Source of the DNA: Ephemerocybe angulata
Lineage: Eukaryota; Basidiomycota; Agaricomycetes; Agaricales; Psathyrellaceae
Assembly: GCA_013368325.1 (NCBI GenBank)
Contig: JAACJK010000223.1
Coordinates: forward strand, 620,001 to 684,000
Direction of reading: 5' to 3'
DNA length: 64,000 bases
In this document: piece by piece, positions 1 through 10,392 of the stretch
Layout: each line of letters opens with the position of its first letter
Numbering within the stretch: the stretch's first letter is position 1
Position numbers and translations under genes: made by a program
Notes under the pieces: generated by a model
What the model saw: the letters and a program-made list of their open reading frames with translations, nothing else
Told to the model about the DNA's origin: nothing
Databases searched by the model: none

Positions 1-773
1 GCAGATGGGCAGTATTCAGTGTAATCTGGATGAAGACTTCAAAACTGTGACGGCTTGGGGCGCTGCATGTCCGTCTCTCGAGGAAATAGTCCTACCACGT
101 ACGCTTCCCATTTAAGCATAGACTCGCTGAAAAATCTGACGACCCTTGTTTCCTTTGTCAGACTCTGCTGGAGTGACCTGGCACCGCGTTGTTGACGGCC
201 TTTGGCTTCCAGATCCCCGCAATCAGTGCGGTGCGGTATGGCTGTACGAGTCTGTCATGTCGCGCAAGTACCCCGACTGGAATCGTGTCGTCGAATTCTT
301 GGAAACACGCGTTGCTTTCTCAAGAGCCCTGGATCTCCCTCACCTCCAACCCCCACTGGAATGGCTGGAAGACCTGGCGCATGCTTCGGTTGTATCGATA
401 GTCATATCTACCCATCCCGATGGCGAACCCAGGCAGATTCGATGGGCAATATCTCCAGGGACGACATGGGGCCTCTTGGACACCGGAGATGCTCCCTCCA
501 GCCGTGTAGGCGACCGAGAGGGCGCCCTGGCGTTCCTAAACTCCACCCTCGACCCAGGTTCGCCGGACTTGCCTGTCAAGCCACCAAGCTCCAGGGCGAA
601 GGTGTCACTCCGCGACTGGAAGAGCGGAAGGGGACATCGGTCTTTCATGGAACTGTGAGTTGTGATTGCGTACCTCTCGGCCGTAGGGATCGAACTGACA
701 TGGGTATCCGCTCTCCAGGTTCTTGCTAGCGGTTCTTGATTCACCGGCTGGATCGCAGCGTTTACTTTTGTGA
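1..773 (+). CDS. F-box-type protein, C-terminal part (cut by window start)
   Basis: Only the 3' part lies in the window. Frame 2 runs from base 2 and reads a typical agaricomycete F-box-protein tail (WGAACPSLEEIVLP), then a GT-AG intron at 99-161 restores frame into HSAGVTWHRVVDGLWLPDP. Two ends are possible: a stop at 656-658, or splicing of 655-718 with a stop at 771-773; both keep the frame. The F-box itself would be upstream of the window, so the assignment rests on the 'ACPSLEEI-LP' ladder and following W-rich segment found in many basidiomycete F-box proteins, and not on a visible F-box. Such proteins are generally SCF ubiquitin-ligase adaptors; the substrate is unknown. Confidence is moderate. 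Confidence 0.5.
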
Positions 774-1091
774 GGTGGGGGGTGACAGCTGCTAACGTAT
801 GCAATAACGGTATGCGTGGACGGCCAGGCACCGCGGGGGTACAGTGGCCAGGAGATCGTGCCTTAAACTAGTTAAATAACCACTAGAAAGGGTCAATACA
901 TTAAGAAACATAGTAATGGTGGATCGACGCCTGGACGTTTACTGGGCCCCCTTATAAGCGCCCAAAGAAGGGAAAAGTGTGATTTGATCGGGAATCGATT
1001 TGTGTCTTTTTTGGTTCGCCCATGCACGGGCGGCGCTTTTACGGTTCTCGACTTGCGCTAAACCTACCACCACCTTCTCCAAATTCTGGCT

Positions 1092-2276
1092 ATGTTTTTC
1101 GATTTGAATGTCCCAGTGCCGTCAAGGCTCCCTGCGTCGAAGAAAGGAAAGGAAAAACAAGCACCACCTACCTTTTCTGCTGCTGAAATCGAGACTCTGG
1201 AAGCGAAGGTCGATCTCCTTGTGCATTGTGCGTTGCCTGTTCTCTGCACCCGTTCCCGGATAGACTCTAACAGCTGAATTAAAGTAGGATATACTGTCGT
1301 AGCGTTCACACAAACTGTGCACAAGAGGGTGGACTCAAAAACGCACTCCAACACACTGAATGTCATTGTTCAGCGGTTGAAGCCCCGCCCCGGCATCGTG
1401 TTCTTGAAGAGACTGACTATCATCCTCGACGAGGACAGCGAGAAAGGCTTTGGCCTAGTGCGTAACCCAAACTACATGCCGTAGTATCGACCTTAACGCC
1501 CTGCACAGATTAACGCCAATGTGTCGCTCTTCAACGGCTACGACCTCATCGCCCTCGTCCCAACGACGCACGCAACACTCTCCCTCGCATGTTTGACGCA
1601 CACCCTGCCTTCACCACTTACAGCGCACATCATCTCCCTTCCCTTGACACTACCACGGCTACCGTACCATCTCAAGCACACCCTGATAAGAACAGCACTC
1701 AAGAACGGCGCCGTCTTCGAAATCAACTATGTTGGCGCCCTGGGAGGAGATAATGACCCACTCATGGTCGACGCAGACGCTGCAGAGAACGGCGCGAGCG
1801 CCAAGAGAAACTGGTGGGCCTCAGCACGGGAGGTTGTAAGGGTAACGAAAGGCAAGGGGCTCTTGGTGAGCAGCGGCGTGGTCTCCGAGACAGATTTCAG
1901 GGCTCCTCGCGACGTAGGAAATCTGTGAGTACGATGGCTAAGTACACGAGAAGAAGCCTGACATTAGGGCAGAATTACGATCCTTGGATTGCCTCAGGAC
2001 GCGGCGCACGACGCGTCGACAAGGGTCCCGAAGTCATTGGTCATCCGAGCGGAAACTCGCAAGACATATCGCGCTGTTTTGTCAGAACCAACGCTCGTGG
2101 TTCCTCCCGCAGTTTCTGCGCAGCTAGAATCCGCGATGGATGTCAGCGACTCTCCCCCGACATTACCGACAGAATCACTCAAGCGCCCACTCGACGCGAC
2201 GGCACCACCAGAAACCACCAATTCCGGGGATCGGTCGAAGAAGAAAAAGAAAAAGGAAAAGGGGACCAAGAACTGA
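1092..2276 (+). CDS. RPP1: Ribonuclease P/MRP protein subunit p30 (Rpp1)
   Basis: Subunit of nuclear RNase P and RNase MRP, which process tRNA 5' ends and rRNA precursors. Exons 1092-1227, 1285-1457, 1509-1924 and 1973-2276 give 342 residues in one frame. The N-terminus MFFDLNVPVP is the family signature and is followed by a DLLVHLGYTVVAF segment created exactly at the first splice junction (acceptor TTAAAG at 1279-1284). Later blocks include PRPGIVFLKRLTIILD, INANVSLFNGYDLIALVPTT, HIISLPLTLPRLPYHLKHTL, KNGAVFEINYVGALGG and SLVIRAETRKTYRAVLSEP, all expected of the PHP-like TIM-barrel of RNase P p30. The tail is acidic/basic low complexity ending in a lysine run. Introns are 57, 51 and 48 nt. 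Start chosen because the conserved MFFDLN begins there. Confidence 0.95.
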
Positions 2277-2380
2277 TCACCTGGCCAGGAGACATATGAC
2301 TCATCGCGGCGCCTAGAACGTATAAAGGAGAAGAATCTCTGTATCCAGTTTCGATCAATACCATCCTCTCTTTGCCCGCG

Positions 2381-3551
2381 ATGCGCGGCGGATACCTGCG
2401 CGACAAGCTTTGGATTCGCCCAGTCCCCTCTGTCTACTCTCCTGAGCAGATCCGATTGTATCTGTCGAAAGTGGGCTGGAAGGACATCCCTGAGGATGTT
2501 ACCCGGATCCCCCGTTCCATCGAGTTGGTCGAGAAGCTGATTCGGCACCATCTATTGACTTTCCCTTGGGATAATGTCGGGATGCATTAGTGCGTTGCGT
2601 TTGGCTCGCGCAGATGAGGGCTAATCAGCGTAGCACGGAGGATCATCACATGGACGTTAGCCCGCAAGGGGTGTACGATCTCCTCGTACGAGGCGGCCAG
2701 GGCTCCTATTGCTTTGGGCAGAACACAGTCCTCCTCGGAATCCTGCGGGGACTCGGGTACCGGTGAGTCGATCCACTCCTCCACGCTGGCGCGAGCTTGA
2801 CTTTAGTACCAGGGCCTACTCTGGCGCTGCACGGACGAACCAGAATTGGGATAGGTTGGATGCACCGATCGACTATGTATCGCATACCCACATGGTCGTC
2901 TTCGTTCAGCCGGACGACGAGAGTAATCTAACTTACGTCGTCGATGTTGGATTTGGGAGCGGAGGGCTTGTGAGGCCTATCCCCCTTGTGGCTGGAGAAG
3001 ATTCTATGGTTATGGGGATTGGGCCCACCGAGGTACACCGACTGATCAGGGCTCCTCTTCCCCAATCATCCTTAAGTGCGTTTGCCGTTGATCTGCGGTT
3101 TGCGACAACTGATAGGCTCGTAGCTACCTCACTCAGTTCGAACGGCCCTAGCGGGCAAGAGCTTTGGACTTTGCAGAGTTGGACTGGGACGAAAGCTGAT
3201 GTAGGAACACATGCGAACGGACCTTGGAAACTGATATACTCCTTTTCCGAGCTCGAGTTCTTCCCATTCGATGCGACCGACGGGTCGTTCGTCGTAGCGA
3301 AGAGCACCGCGGGGCTCTTTGCTTCTCAGGTGCTCTGCGCCAAGCTCTTCGAGGACGAAGAAGGGAAGCTATATAGGAAGACGCTCTATGGCAATGAGGT
3401 GAAGAAGCATGTGGATGGGGAGGTGGAGGTTATTCGTACGCTCCATTCCGAACTAGACAGAGTCAGAGCGTTGCGAGAAATATTTGGGCTGAAGATTGAA
3501 GACAAGGCTGTAGAGCATATCAAGGGCCGACTTCCCGCTTTTCAGACATAG
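2381..3551 (+). CDS. Arylamine N-acetyltransferase, tandem copy 1
   Basis: Transfers acetyl from acetyl-CoA to arylamines, hydrazines or related xenobiotics; cytosolic. Exons 2381-2589, 2634-2762, 2807-3075 and 3124-3551 give 344 residues. The catalytic triad is visible: Cys in GSYCFGQN, His in SHTHMVVF, Asp in YVVDVGFG. The N-terminal pattern (YLRDKLWIRP...HHLLTFPWDNVGMHYTEDHHMDVSP) is the fungal NAT opening. Introns 1 and 2 are only 44 nt. The third intron (3076-3123) is 48 nt and has no in-frame stop; it is supported because removing it leaves the same 8 residues between SSL and PSGQE as in the neighbouring copy. Same strand and same exon phases as the gene at 3894-5087, so the two arose by tandem duplication. 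Confidence 0.92.
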
Positions 3552-3893
3552 TAGAAAGAAATCTGTTCCACCTTAACTCTGCAGCCTACCTAGCCTTGGG
3601 GCTGATCAATCTGATGGAAGACCCAAAAGGCCCTGTAGACCACCGATTTGAGTGCGTCTTCTCTTCCTAAATGCCATGCTTCCTGCCTCACCGAATTGTT
3701 CTATTAAGGCCGGATGATTAACAGCAATCTTTAAGCCAATGCTTCTGAGTCAGTTCCTGTTAACAGGATACTACAATCTGGCAGGATAAATAGAGTGGTA
3801 ACCGACGCGACTGCCAATTCCTTAACCACGTCGTCGCTGTCGGTACCGAGTTTCCACCCATTCCTTCCCCTTAGCTCTCTTCAAGGACCAACA
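3552..3893. other. Intergenic spacer between the two NAT genes
   Basis: Spacer of 342 bases separating two head-to-tail NAT genes. It must hold the 3' end of copy 1 and the promoter of copy 2. I see an AT-richer stretch at 3700-3790 with GATAAATAG-like sequence near 3784, but no convincing TATA box or repeat. Confidence 0.6.
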
Positions 3894-5087
3894 ATGCCTG
3901 GCTATCTCCAAGACCAACTCTGGATTAGAACTATCCCATCCCAATATACACCAAAGCAGGTTTCCCAGTACCTCGCAACGATCGGGGTGCTTCCTGAAAG
4001 CCATTTCACTACGGAGGCCAACATTGCGGATGGGAAGTTCCCTCGAGGACTGGAAACTCTGTCGGCCATCGTCAAGCAGCATCTTATGACGTTCCCGTTC
4101 GAAAACACGGCGATGCACTAGTACGCGAGCTATTCTCAAGGCACTATCGTTTTTCATTCCTCGCAATAGCTCGGAGTCGCATGAGATTGATATAAGCGCC
4201 CAAGCACTGTTCAGCCGCTTCGTCGCCGAGCGGAAAGGGTCGTTCTGTTTCGGCCAGAACACCATTCTGCTCGAAATGCTGCGAGGACTCGGATTTCGGT
4301 ATGGTTCAATTTCTCCCATTTACGTGCCGCAAACTCTGATGAAAGAACCATGTAGGGCATACGCCGGCTCGGGACGCGTCAACATGAATTGGCAGAATCC
4401 ATCGAAGGAGCGGGCCTTCGGTGCTCAGCTCCACATGCTCGTTTTTGTGCAACCATTTGACGACAGCACGGAGACTTATGTTGTCGATGTTGGCTTTGGA
4501 GGGAGCGGTCTGACGAGACCCATTCCCCTGACTGACGGGAGTGGGTCCCAAACTAGGGGCGCTGGCCACACCGAGACTCACCGCCTGGTGAAAGACCCCT
4601 TCTCTCGCTCGTCTTTAGGTGGGCAGAAACCCATTATCGTAGGACCCATTCGCTCATATTTCTCGTAGGCAAATGGGCAAATTCGCCTATACCGTCCGGG
4701 CAAGAGGTGTGGAATCTTGAAGTGCGGCACACAGCGAAGGGCAAAAGCGCGGGAGCTTGGAAACGTGTGTATGCTTTCACAGAACAGGAGTTCTTTTCCG
4801 AGGACTGTGTAGCTGCTTCTGCCTACGTCACATCGGCGCTTCCGCTTTTCAAGGAGAACGTGATGTGCATCAGGTATATCCTGGATGAAGAAAGCAGTTA
4901 TGGGGATCTGTACCGGGCAGTTCTGTTTGGGAGAGAGGTTAAGGTGCGAAAGGGAGATGGAGAAGCGGAGGTAGTGGCCACGGTGACCACGGAGTCGGAG
5001 AGGGTGAAAGTCTTGAGCGAGTTCTTCGGAATTGCCGTTCGGGATGAGGACATTGCGTTCATTGAAGGAACACCCGCCCAGCTGTGA
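3894..5087 (+). CDS. Arylamine N-acetyltransferase, tandem copy 2
   Basis: Second NAT paralogue, predicted cytosolic acetyl-CoA:arylamine acetyltransferase. Exons 3894-4120, 4170-4298, 4356-4618 and 4669-5087 give 345 residues. Start MPGYLQDQLWIRTIP aligns with copy 1. The triad is present: Cys in GSFCFGQN, His in AQLHMLVF, Asp in YVVDVGFG. All three introns (49, 57, 50 nt) sit at the same phases as in copy 1. In this copy the third intron contains an in-frame stop at its end, so retention would truncate the protein, unlike copy 1. The protein has diverged well away from copy 1 outside the core, suggesting an old duplication or different substrate range (inference). Confidence 0.92.
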
Positions 5088-5728
5088 TATGCTAGATACA
5101 CTAGTACGACTATATCTCCTGGCATACTGTAGCACAAGGTACTTGCTGGTCAGTGGTGACGGTCCAAACATAAATTAAGTTAAGCGCCCATCCCCTTCTC
5201 GATGCAGTCATACCCTGTACAGGAGACCTATGTCGAGTATCTCACACGAGTTGACGAAGTAGAGGAGCATACATAGCTGTACCTTCAGTATATGCTGTTA
5301 GATCTGGCTTATGGTCTACTAAACTCCTCCGGGACTCTGAAAAGACGACCGACAATGGCTAAGCGCCTTCGAATTCGGAAATCGGAAGACATGCTAGAAT
5401 AAGCGCCCATCGGACGAAGCCACGGCGGATCAAAGAAGTCGGACCGGGTGCAATCTTAACCCACGTCATCGACGACGAAGGAGGACGATGAGCAGGCTTG
5501 AGTACGGTGGGCCTTGCCTAGTCTTTCCCGCATCTTCTCAAAATCCAAGCTCTCTCATTGGCCGCTCCATACCCGCAGTTCTCTGATCGGCGAAGAGCAA
5601 CTGACGAGAACCTGCAAGCGCCCACTCCCGTTTGCGTCAGCTATGAGGTCATCCACGTCTCACATATAAGGTACCACGCCTACTTAGTCCTACGCTCACC
5701 AACCGATATATATCGTACGTACCACAAC
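5088..5728. promoter_or_regulatory. Intergenic region with three AAGCGCCCA words
   Basis: Region of 640 bases upstream of the hemerythrin pair. The word AAGCGCCCA occurs at 5182-5190, 5401-5409 and 5616-5624, spaced 219 and 215 bases, all on the plus strand. No coding potential stands out. A short TATATATCGT stretch at 5706-5715 lies just upstream of the hemerythrin ATG and could be a TATA-like element. Regulatory role is inferred from position and repetition only. Confidence 0.4.
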
Positions 5729-6655
5729 ATGTCTTTCGCCGCCGCTACACGCCTGCTCATCAGAGGATCGCTCTCGCCTTCCTTGTCTTCCCTTAGACCC
5801 GCTCCTAGGACTCTTATTCTACACAGAACCCCTTTACCCACCAGTTTCGCTATACCCAAATTCAGAACGATGGCCAGCATTACCAAGAACCCCCTGTTTG
5901 ACGCGGTGGCGGACGACCACCAGGAGGTATGTGACAAGTCGCTGTTCGTATTCGGCTATGAACGCTAACGAGCTACTCGCCAGATGTACGAATATTACGA
6001 CCAATTTGTGAAGCACAATGGCCAGCCCGAGGTCCAGCAGAAATGGGCGAACCAGCTCATATGGGAGATTGCTCGCCATGCCGTTGGCGAGGAAATAGTC
6101 GTATACCCTCTCATGGAGAAGTATCTCGGAGAGGAGGGGCTGAAGCTCGCTAACGAAGATCGCGCGGAGCACCAGGTACGCTATAATAGTACCGCACTGC
6201 ACCTTTTTACTGTGACATCTGAATAACACGGTGTCGCTTAGTTCGTGAAGGAGAAGCTTTACACGCTCGAAGCCGATATGAAAGTCGGAACGCCCGAGTA
6301 CGACCAGCTTCTGAAGGTGGTGATGGACCATCTGCATAGGCACAATGATAGCGAGGAGCAGAAGGATCTACCCCTGTTGACTGCAAAGATTGGACACGAA
6401 GGGTCGCTTACGGCCGCATCGCAATTTAAGAGGACGAAGAAGTTTGCTCCTACGCAGTAAGTCTCCCAAAGGTTGGACACTGCATGAATCAAGTAATAAT
6501 TCTCTCTTCTCTATAGCGCACATCCGATGGCACCTAACAGGCCTCCATTCGAAACCGTCGTCGGTCTCATGGCAGCTCCCGTCGACAAATTGATTGACTT
6601 GTTTGAGTCGTGGCCTTCTGAGGAGGAAATGAAGGAGGCGAAGGGGAAGGACTAG
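5729..6655 (+). CDS. Hemerythrin (HHE) domain protein with leader, tandem copy 1
   Basis: Predicted non-haem diiron, four-helix HHE-domain protein; roles known for the family include oxygen, nitric-oxide or iron handling. Exons 5729-5926, 5984-6175, 6242-6456 and 6517-6655 give 247 residues. Likely metal ligands are the His of DDHQE, the His and Glu of ARHAVGEE, the His of RAEHQ, and His/Glu of DHLHRHNDSEE. The first about 50 residues are rich in Arg, Ser, Leu and Pro and lack acidic residues, like a mitochondrial presequence. An internal Met (MASITKNP) sits where the neighbouring paralogue starts, so a cytosolic form by alternative initiation is possible (inference). The paralogue follows at 7224. 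Confidence 0.9.
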
Positions 6656-7223
6656 TTCGTCTGTATACTAGCAGTCCTCTTGTAGCATTTTCTCCCATTC
6701 AATGTTCTATACCTGTAACAGTAGCACGCATAATGAAGACCTTCCGTTCTAGACTCGAAACTGTGGCCGTTCTGCGAGGATTCAAACGGTTCCTAATCGC
6801 TGGATTGCGTCTGACCATTATAATCAAACCTCGCCAGTTCAGAGAGCGCCTGTCACAGGTCTACTACCCCTCCTTTAGAATGTCTTGGCTGGCTGTTTCG
6901 AGCCTGAATCATTGGTGGGCATTCAAACCTTGTTAATCTACTTACTGTGCACGTCATAGTAGGAGTTAAAGGTTTCGAATCGAACCCGTGGTCGAACCAT
7001 GAAGTCAAGAATGAGTCAAGTATGAAGTCATCCTCAGGTTCTCCTGTTCCTAGGAGGGAGAAGAATGCGCAATGCGTGAAAGGTGGGTGTTTATAAGACG
7101 ACTGTGGTGTACGCTGGACTTTATCTCTTCAAGTTCCCGCGCGATTACTCCCGACGTCTTCTAGACCACGCCAACTACCTCCTCCTTACTCTAGCCACTT
7201 TCTTGAACTATATTCGAACAGCT
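6656..7223. other. Spacer between the two hemerythrin genes
   Basis: About 570 bases between tandem paralogues. A short imperfect inverted pattern (TTCGAATCGAA) lies at 6973-6983. No gene or transposon feature recognised. Confidence 0.5.
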
Positions 7224-8108
7224 ATGGCTAGCGGTAGATCTGCACCCGCAAGCCAGTCCCAAGGCCAGACCCTCTTAGCCGCCATCAAGCAGGATCATCG
7301 CGAGGTGCGTACCTGGCTCTCCGCCAACTTGGACGACGGTCCTCTTACGGGCGTTCGAGTCGGCGTACCTATTGCCTGACGTATGGCTGGCTGATCAGTG
7401 TGGCTTTACTGTAGATAGAGGCGTACTGGAATAAGTACCAGCAAGCGTCCGGCGACATCGACGCCCAGACGCGCTGGGCCAACCAGTTGACTTGGGAGAT
7501 TGCGAGGCACTCGATCGGCGAGGAGCTCGTGGTCTACCCTCTCCTCGAGGAGGCCATGGGCGAGAAGGGTCACCAGATGGCTGAACACGACCGCGCGGAC
7601 CATCAGGTATATACACCCTTACCACAAGCGTATAAGGAGACGAGAAGTTGGACTAACTTGCTATTTTTTTATGCGTCCTAGGTTGTGAAAAATGGTCTGA
7701 AGAAAATCGAGAGCTTGAAGGTTGGCTCGGCAGAGTTTAACCAGATTTTGAGCACGATCATGTCTGAGCTCATGGAGCACATCAAGACGGAGGAGGAACA
7801 AGACTTCCCGCAGCTTGAGAGCGCTATTGGATATGAGAAGAGCTTGAGCGTCGCTAAATCGTTCGAGAGGACGAAGCACTTTGTTCCTACTCGGTACGTT
7901 CCATTCGTTACCCCTCTTTCTAGTAGCTTCCGGTATTGAAACTTCGCAATCTCGCAGCTCCCACCCTAGTGCGCCCAATAAGCCACCTTTTGAGACCCTG
8001 GCGGGACTTCTCGCGGCTCCTTTGGACAAGCTGAGGGATGCGTTCTCAAAGTTCCCTTCGGAGCAGGAGAAGCAGCAGGCCACCGCGGGCATCCACCCGA
8101 TCAACTGA
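7224..8108 (+). CDS. Hemerythrin (HHE) domain protein, tandem copy 2
   Basis: Paralogue of the gene at 5729. Exons 7224-7304, 7415-7606, 7682-7893 and 7958-8108 give 211 residues. The second exon is 192 nt in both copies and intron phases match. Ligand motifs conserved: KQDHRE, ARHSIGEE, RADHQ and the ELMEHIKTEEEQDFP stretch. The C-terminal PPFETLAGLLAAPLDKL block also matches copy 1 (PPFETVVGLMAAPVDKL). It starts directly at MASGRSAP with no leader, so it is predicted to be cytosolic or nuclear while copy 1 may be mitochondrial. The first intron is long for this window (110 nt). Confidence 0.9.
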
Positions 8109-9179
8109 GGACCTCAAATGTATACCAACTCTTTCTCTTGTATTAGTAGCCAATGTATTCTGTATAAGCGTTTCGTATGGATTCGTTTTTTCAATGAGGA
8201 CGCGTGGATTGCGGGAAGTTAGGGGCTTTTCAAGTGGCGCGATGTTGTGGAGTGCTTGGCAACAGCCTCCGCCATTGTCAACGCGCCCCGCCGGAGGTTC
8301 TCTCCTCGTCCGCTCATCCTATATCTTGAAAGCTTGACAGATGACCTTCCGCCTACAGAAGGCATACTCTTCTTCGTCTTCTAGATCCTAGCGAGTGCTC
8401 CTCTAGAGCACGAGTCGTTCGCTGATGAATCCTAGGACAGGCAACAAAGAATAGCACACGCCGCTATACTACTGGCGAGGGATGGCGAGTCCAAAGTTCC
8501 TGAAGGCTTCCAGCCTCGCAACCATGCGAGCCCCTTGGCTCCTGGAATTCCAATTTCCGGCCTTAAAACCACGACAAGCGACGTGGAGGGAACTTTTGCT
8601 TGGGAGTACCACCTCTTTGCTTACACGCCGATTTACACACACACACACACACCACGTCAATGCCAGCAACGAGACGTTGGATGCCCCACTCTCTGCTCGG
8701 CAGCAACTCCTGAACAGGGTAGGGCTTTTGCTCGCATAACGCCTCCAGTGCGAAAAAGGCTATGGAGTTCATGTGTAGGTGTGTAGTCCGTACGGCTGCG
8801 GCACTCATTCCTCGACACCCGTTCCATGTCACCTTCGAGGCGGTACCTCCAAGAGATGTTCTTGTGAAGAACAGACTTTACGGGGACACGGCGGTGTACG
8901 TTGTTAGCGTTGCAGTGACTCTGCTGGGGAGTTTCATTGGAGATACGGTATGACGACAGGACTATAACCAAGAGGTCTAGCTGTAGCGGTGCTACACCAT
9001 CTGTATGGATGGGCCCTTGGTTCCCCCCTTCGGGCCCTGGTCTACCTGGCCTCTATCGGTAGGTTATTGCATGGGCATAGCAGGGGCTTCAGCTCGCTGA
9101 CCAGGCGACCAGGTACGGGACTCCGATGCCCAGTCCCAATAGGCCGGTCCTTCGAAGTCTACAGCATGACCTAGGTCTC
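8109..9179. other. Gene-poor region with an (AC)9 microsatellite
   Basis: No convincing gene. A short open frame at 8762-8953 reads a hydrophobic piece (VYVVSVAVTLLGSFIG) that may be the 5' remnant of the broken membrane-protein gene at 9180-9560, but I cannot join the two with confidence. The dinucleotide run is listed separately. Confidence 0.45.
8635..8652. repeat. (AC)9 microsatellite
   Basis: Perfect AC dinucleotide run of 18 bases, directly visible. A GT run of similar length lies at 46642-46662. Confidence 0.95.
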
Positions 9180-9560
9180 CGCTCGGATCTTCCTCTCAGT
9201 CAGCTCCAATATCATAACCACTGCCCTCATATGCTTCCGCCTTTTTCGGGCCCGCAAAGGGCTTGCAGAGCTCGTGCCTGGGAGGGACCACTGGGGGGGT
9301 GTACATCAACATTGCGACCATCCTCATCGAGTCTGCCCTTCCGCTGTTACCGTCGGGAGTGGGCCTGGGTAATTACCTATGCCATTGGAAATAAGGCCCC
9401 AGATGGTATTTACTATTTAGCCCCCTCTTCTTCGCCCTTACTGTCGATGTATTCAACTCAGATGTCCCGCGCGATTATAAACTGGAGGACTCCGAGGGCC
9501 AGCATATTTATCAGCGCCGCGGCGGGGTGTCTAGTGTGTCCAGACAGTCCAGTCGATCAG
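9180..9560 (+). pseudogene. Relic of a multi-pass fungal membrane protein
   Basis: One frame reads SSNIITTALICFRLFRARKG, a typical transmembrane helix plus basic loop of basidiomycete seven-helix membrane proteins. A run of seven G at 9293-9299 then shifts the frame; reading six G instead would continue into VYINIATILIESALPL, the next expected helix (inference from the family pattern). A further fragment with ITYAIGNKAPDGIYYLAP lies in another frame about 60 bases later. Several frame changes and no good start or stop indicate a decayed gene, though an unrecognised intron could explain one change. The exact family is uncertain. Confidence 0.5.
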
Positions 9561-10392
9561 AGAGAGAAGAAATATCTATCAATCCTAAAAACCGAAAAAC
9601 TGGCTTCTTCCGGGATCGAACGGATGGCTTGTACGATTGCAGTGATGGGATCAGACTAGGATCAGACCCGCGCACGGTGCCAGCTCTCATCTCCTGCCAC
9701 CTCTTGTCCTCGTGCCTCAACCTGCCCAGCGCACCAATACTTTTTGGGCTCTGAGACGTATTCTGGTCCCGTCGAAATCAACAGACGCTCATGAAGCCGA
9801 GCTGAGACAACAAAAAAGACCAAGTGCAACGCCATATGTACAGATATGCAGGGTGTCGTCATGGATGAACATATCGGCGCCTAAGAATGCGCTCTCGAAT
9901 TCTCAACGTTACTCACTACAAATTTGATAGACTTCTATGAGTTTGCATAGAACCATGAACAAGGATGGTCTTAGCGACGGAATGATGAGGTGAGTCGTCC
10001 ATTATCTGTGCTCCTAATGATCCCGCTAACCCCGACGCGTCTTATTGTCTTTTAGACCTCACGATCGGATGCGCGCCCCGCGAGACAATTGGGAGTCGGA
10101 AGCACTTCCACTGAGGCCAGTCATGCGATACTCGGCGGGGGGCACAACAATTGGAGTCGAACCCGAGGCTAGACAGGGATGGAGATATTCTAGGAGCACT
10201 CTGTCATTACGGCCCCGCGATGGCGCGGGCTAACGCTTTTTGTCTTGCCAAGACGTATATACATGGAAGGCGTGCCGCGGGGCTTGCTCCATAGCTTGGG
10301 CCTTTGACCTCCCGCCCTTGTCAAATATCCGTCCTTTCGAGAAGCTCGTCTTCATCTCTTCCTTATACCACGACTCTGCTACGCCTCCAGTC
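9561..10392. other. Gene-poor spacer
   Basis: No gene recognised over about 830 bases. A TTCGATCCCG word (minus strand, near 9612) resembles a tRNA T-arm, but no cloverleaf can be folded around it. Confidence 0.5.

Noticed and set aside
9600..9670. tRNA-like T-arm (TTCGATCCCG on the minus strand)
   Set aside because: No acceptor, D or anticodon stems can be folded around it; only a four-pair T-stem-like match.
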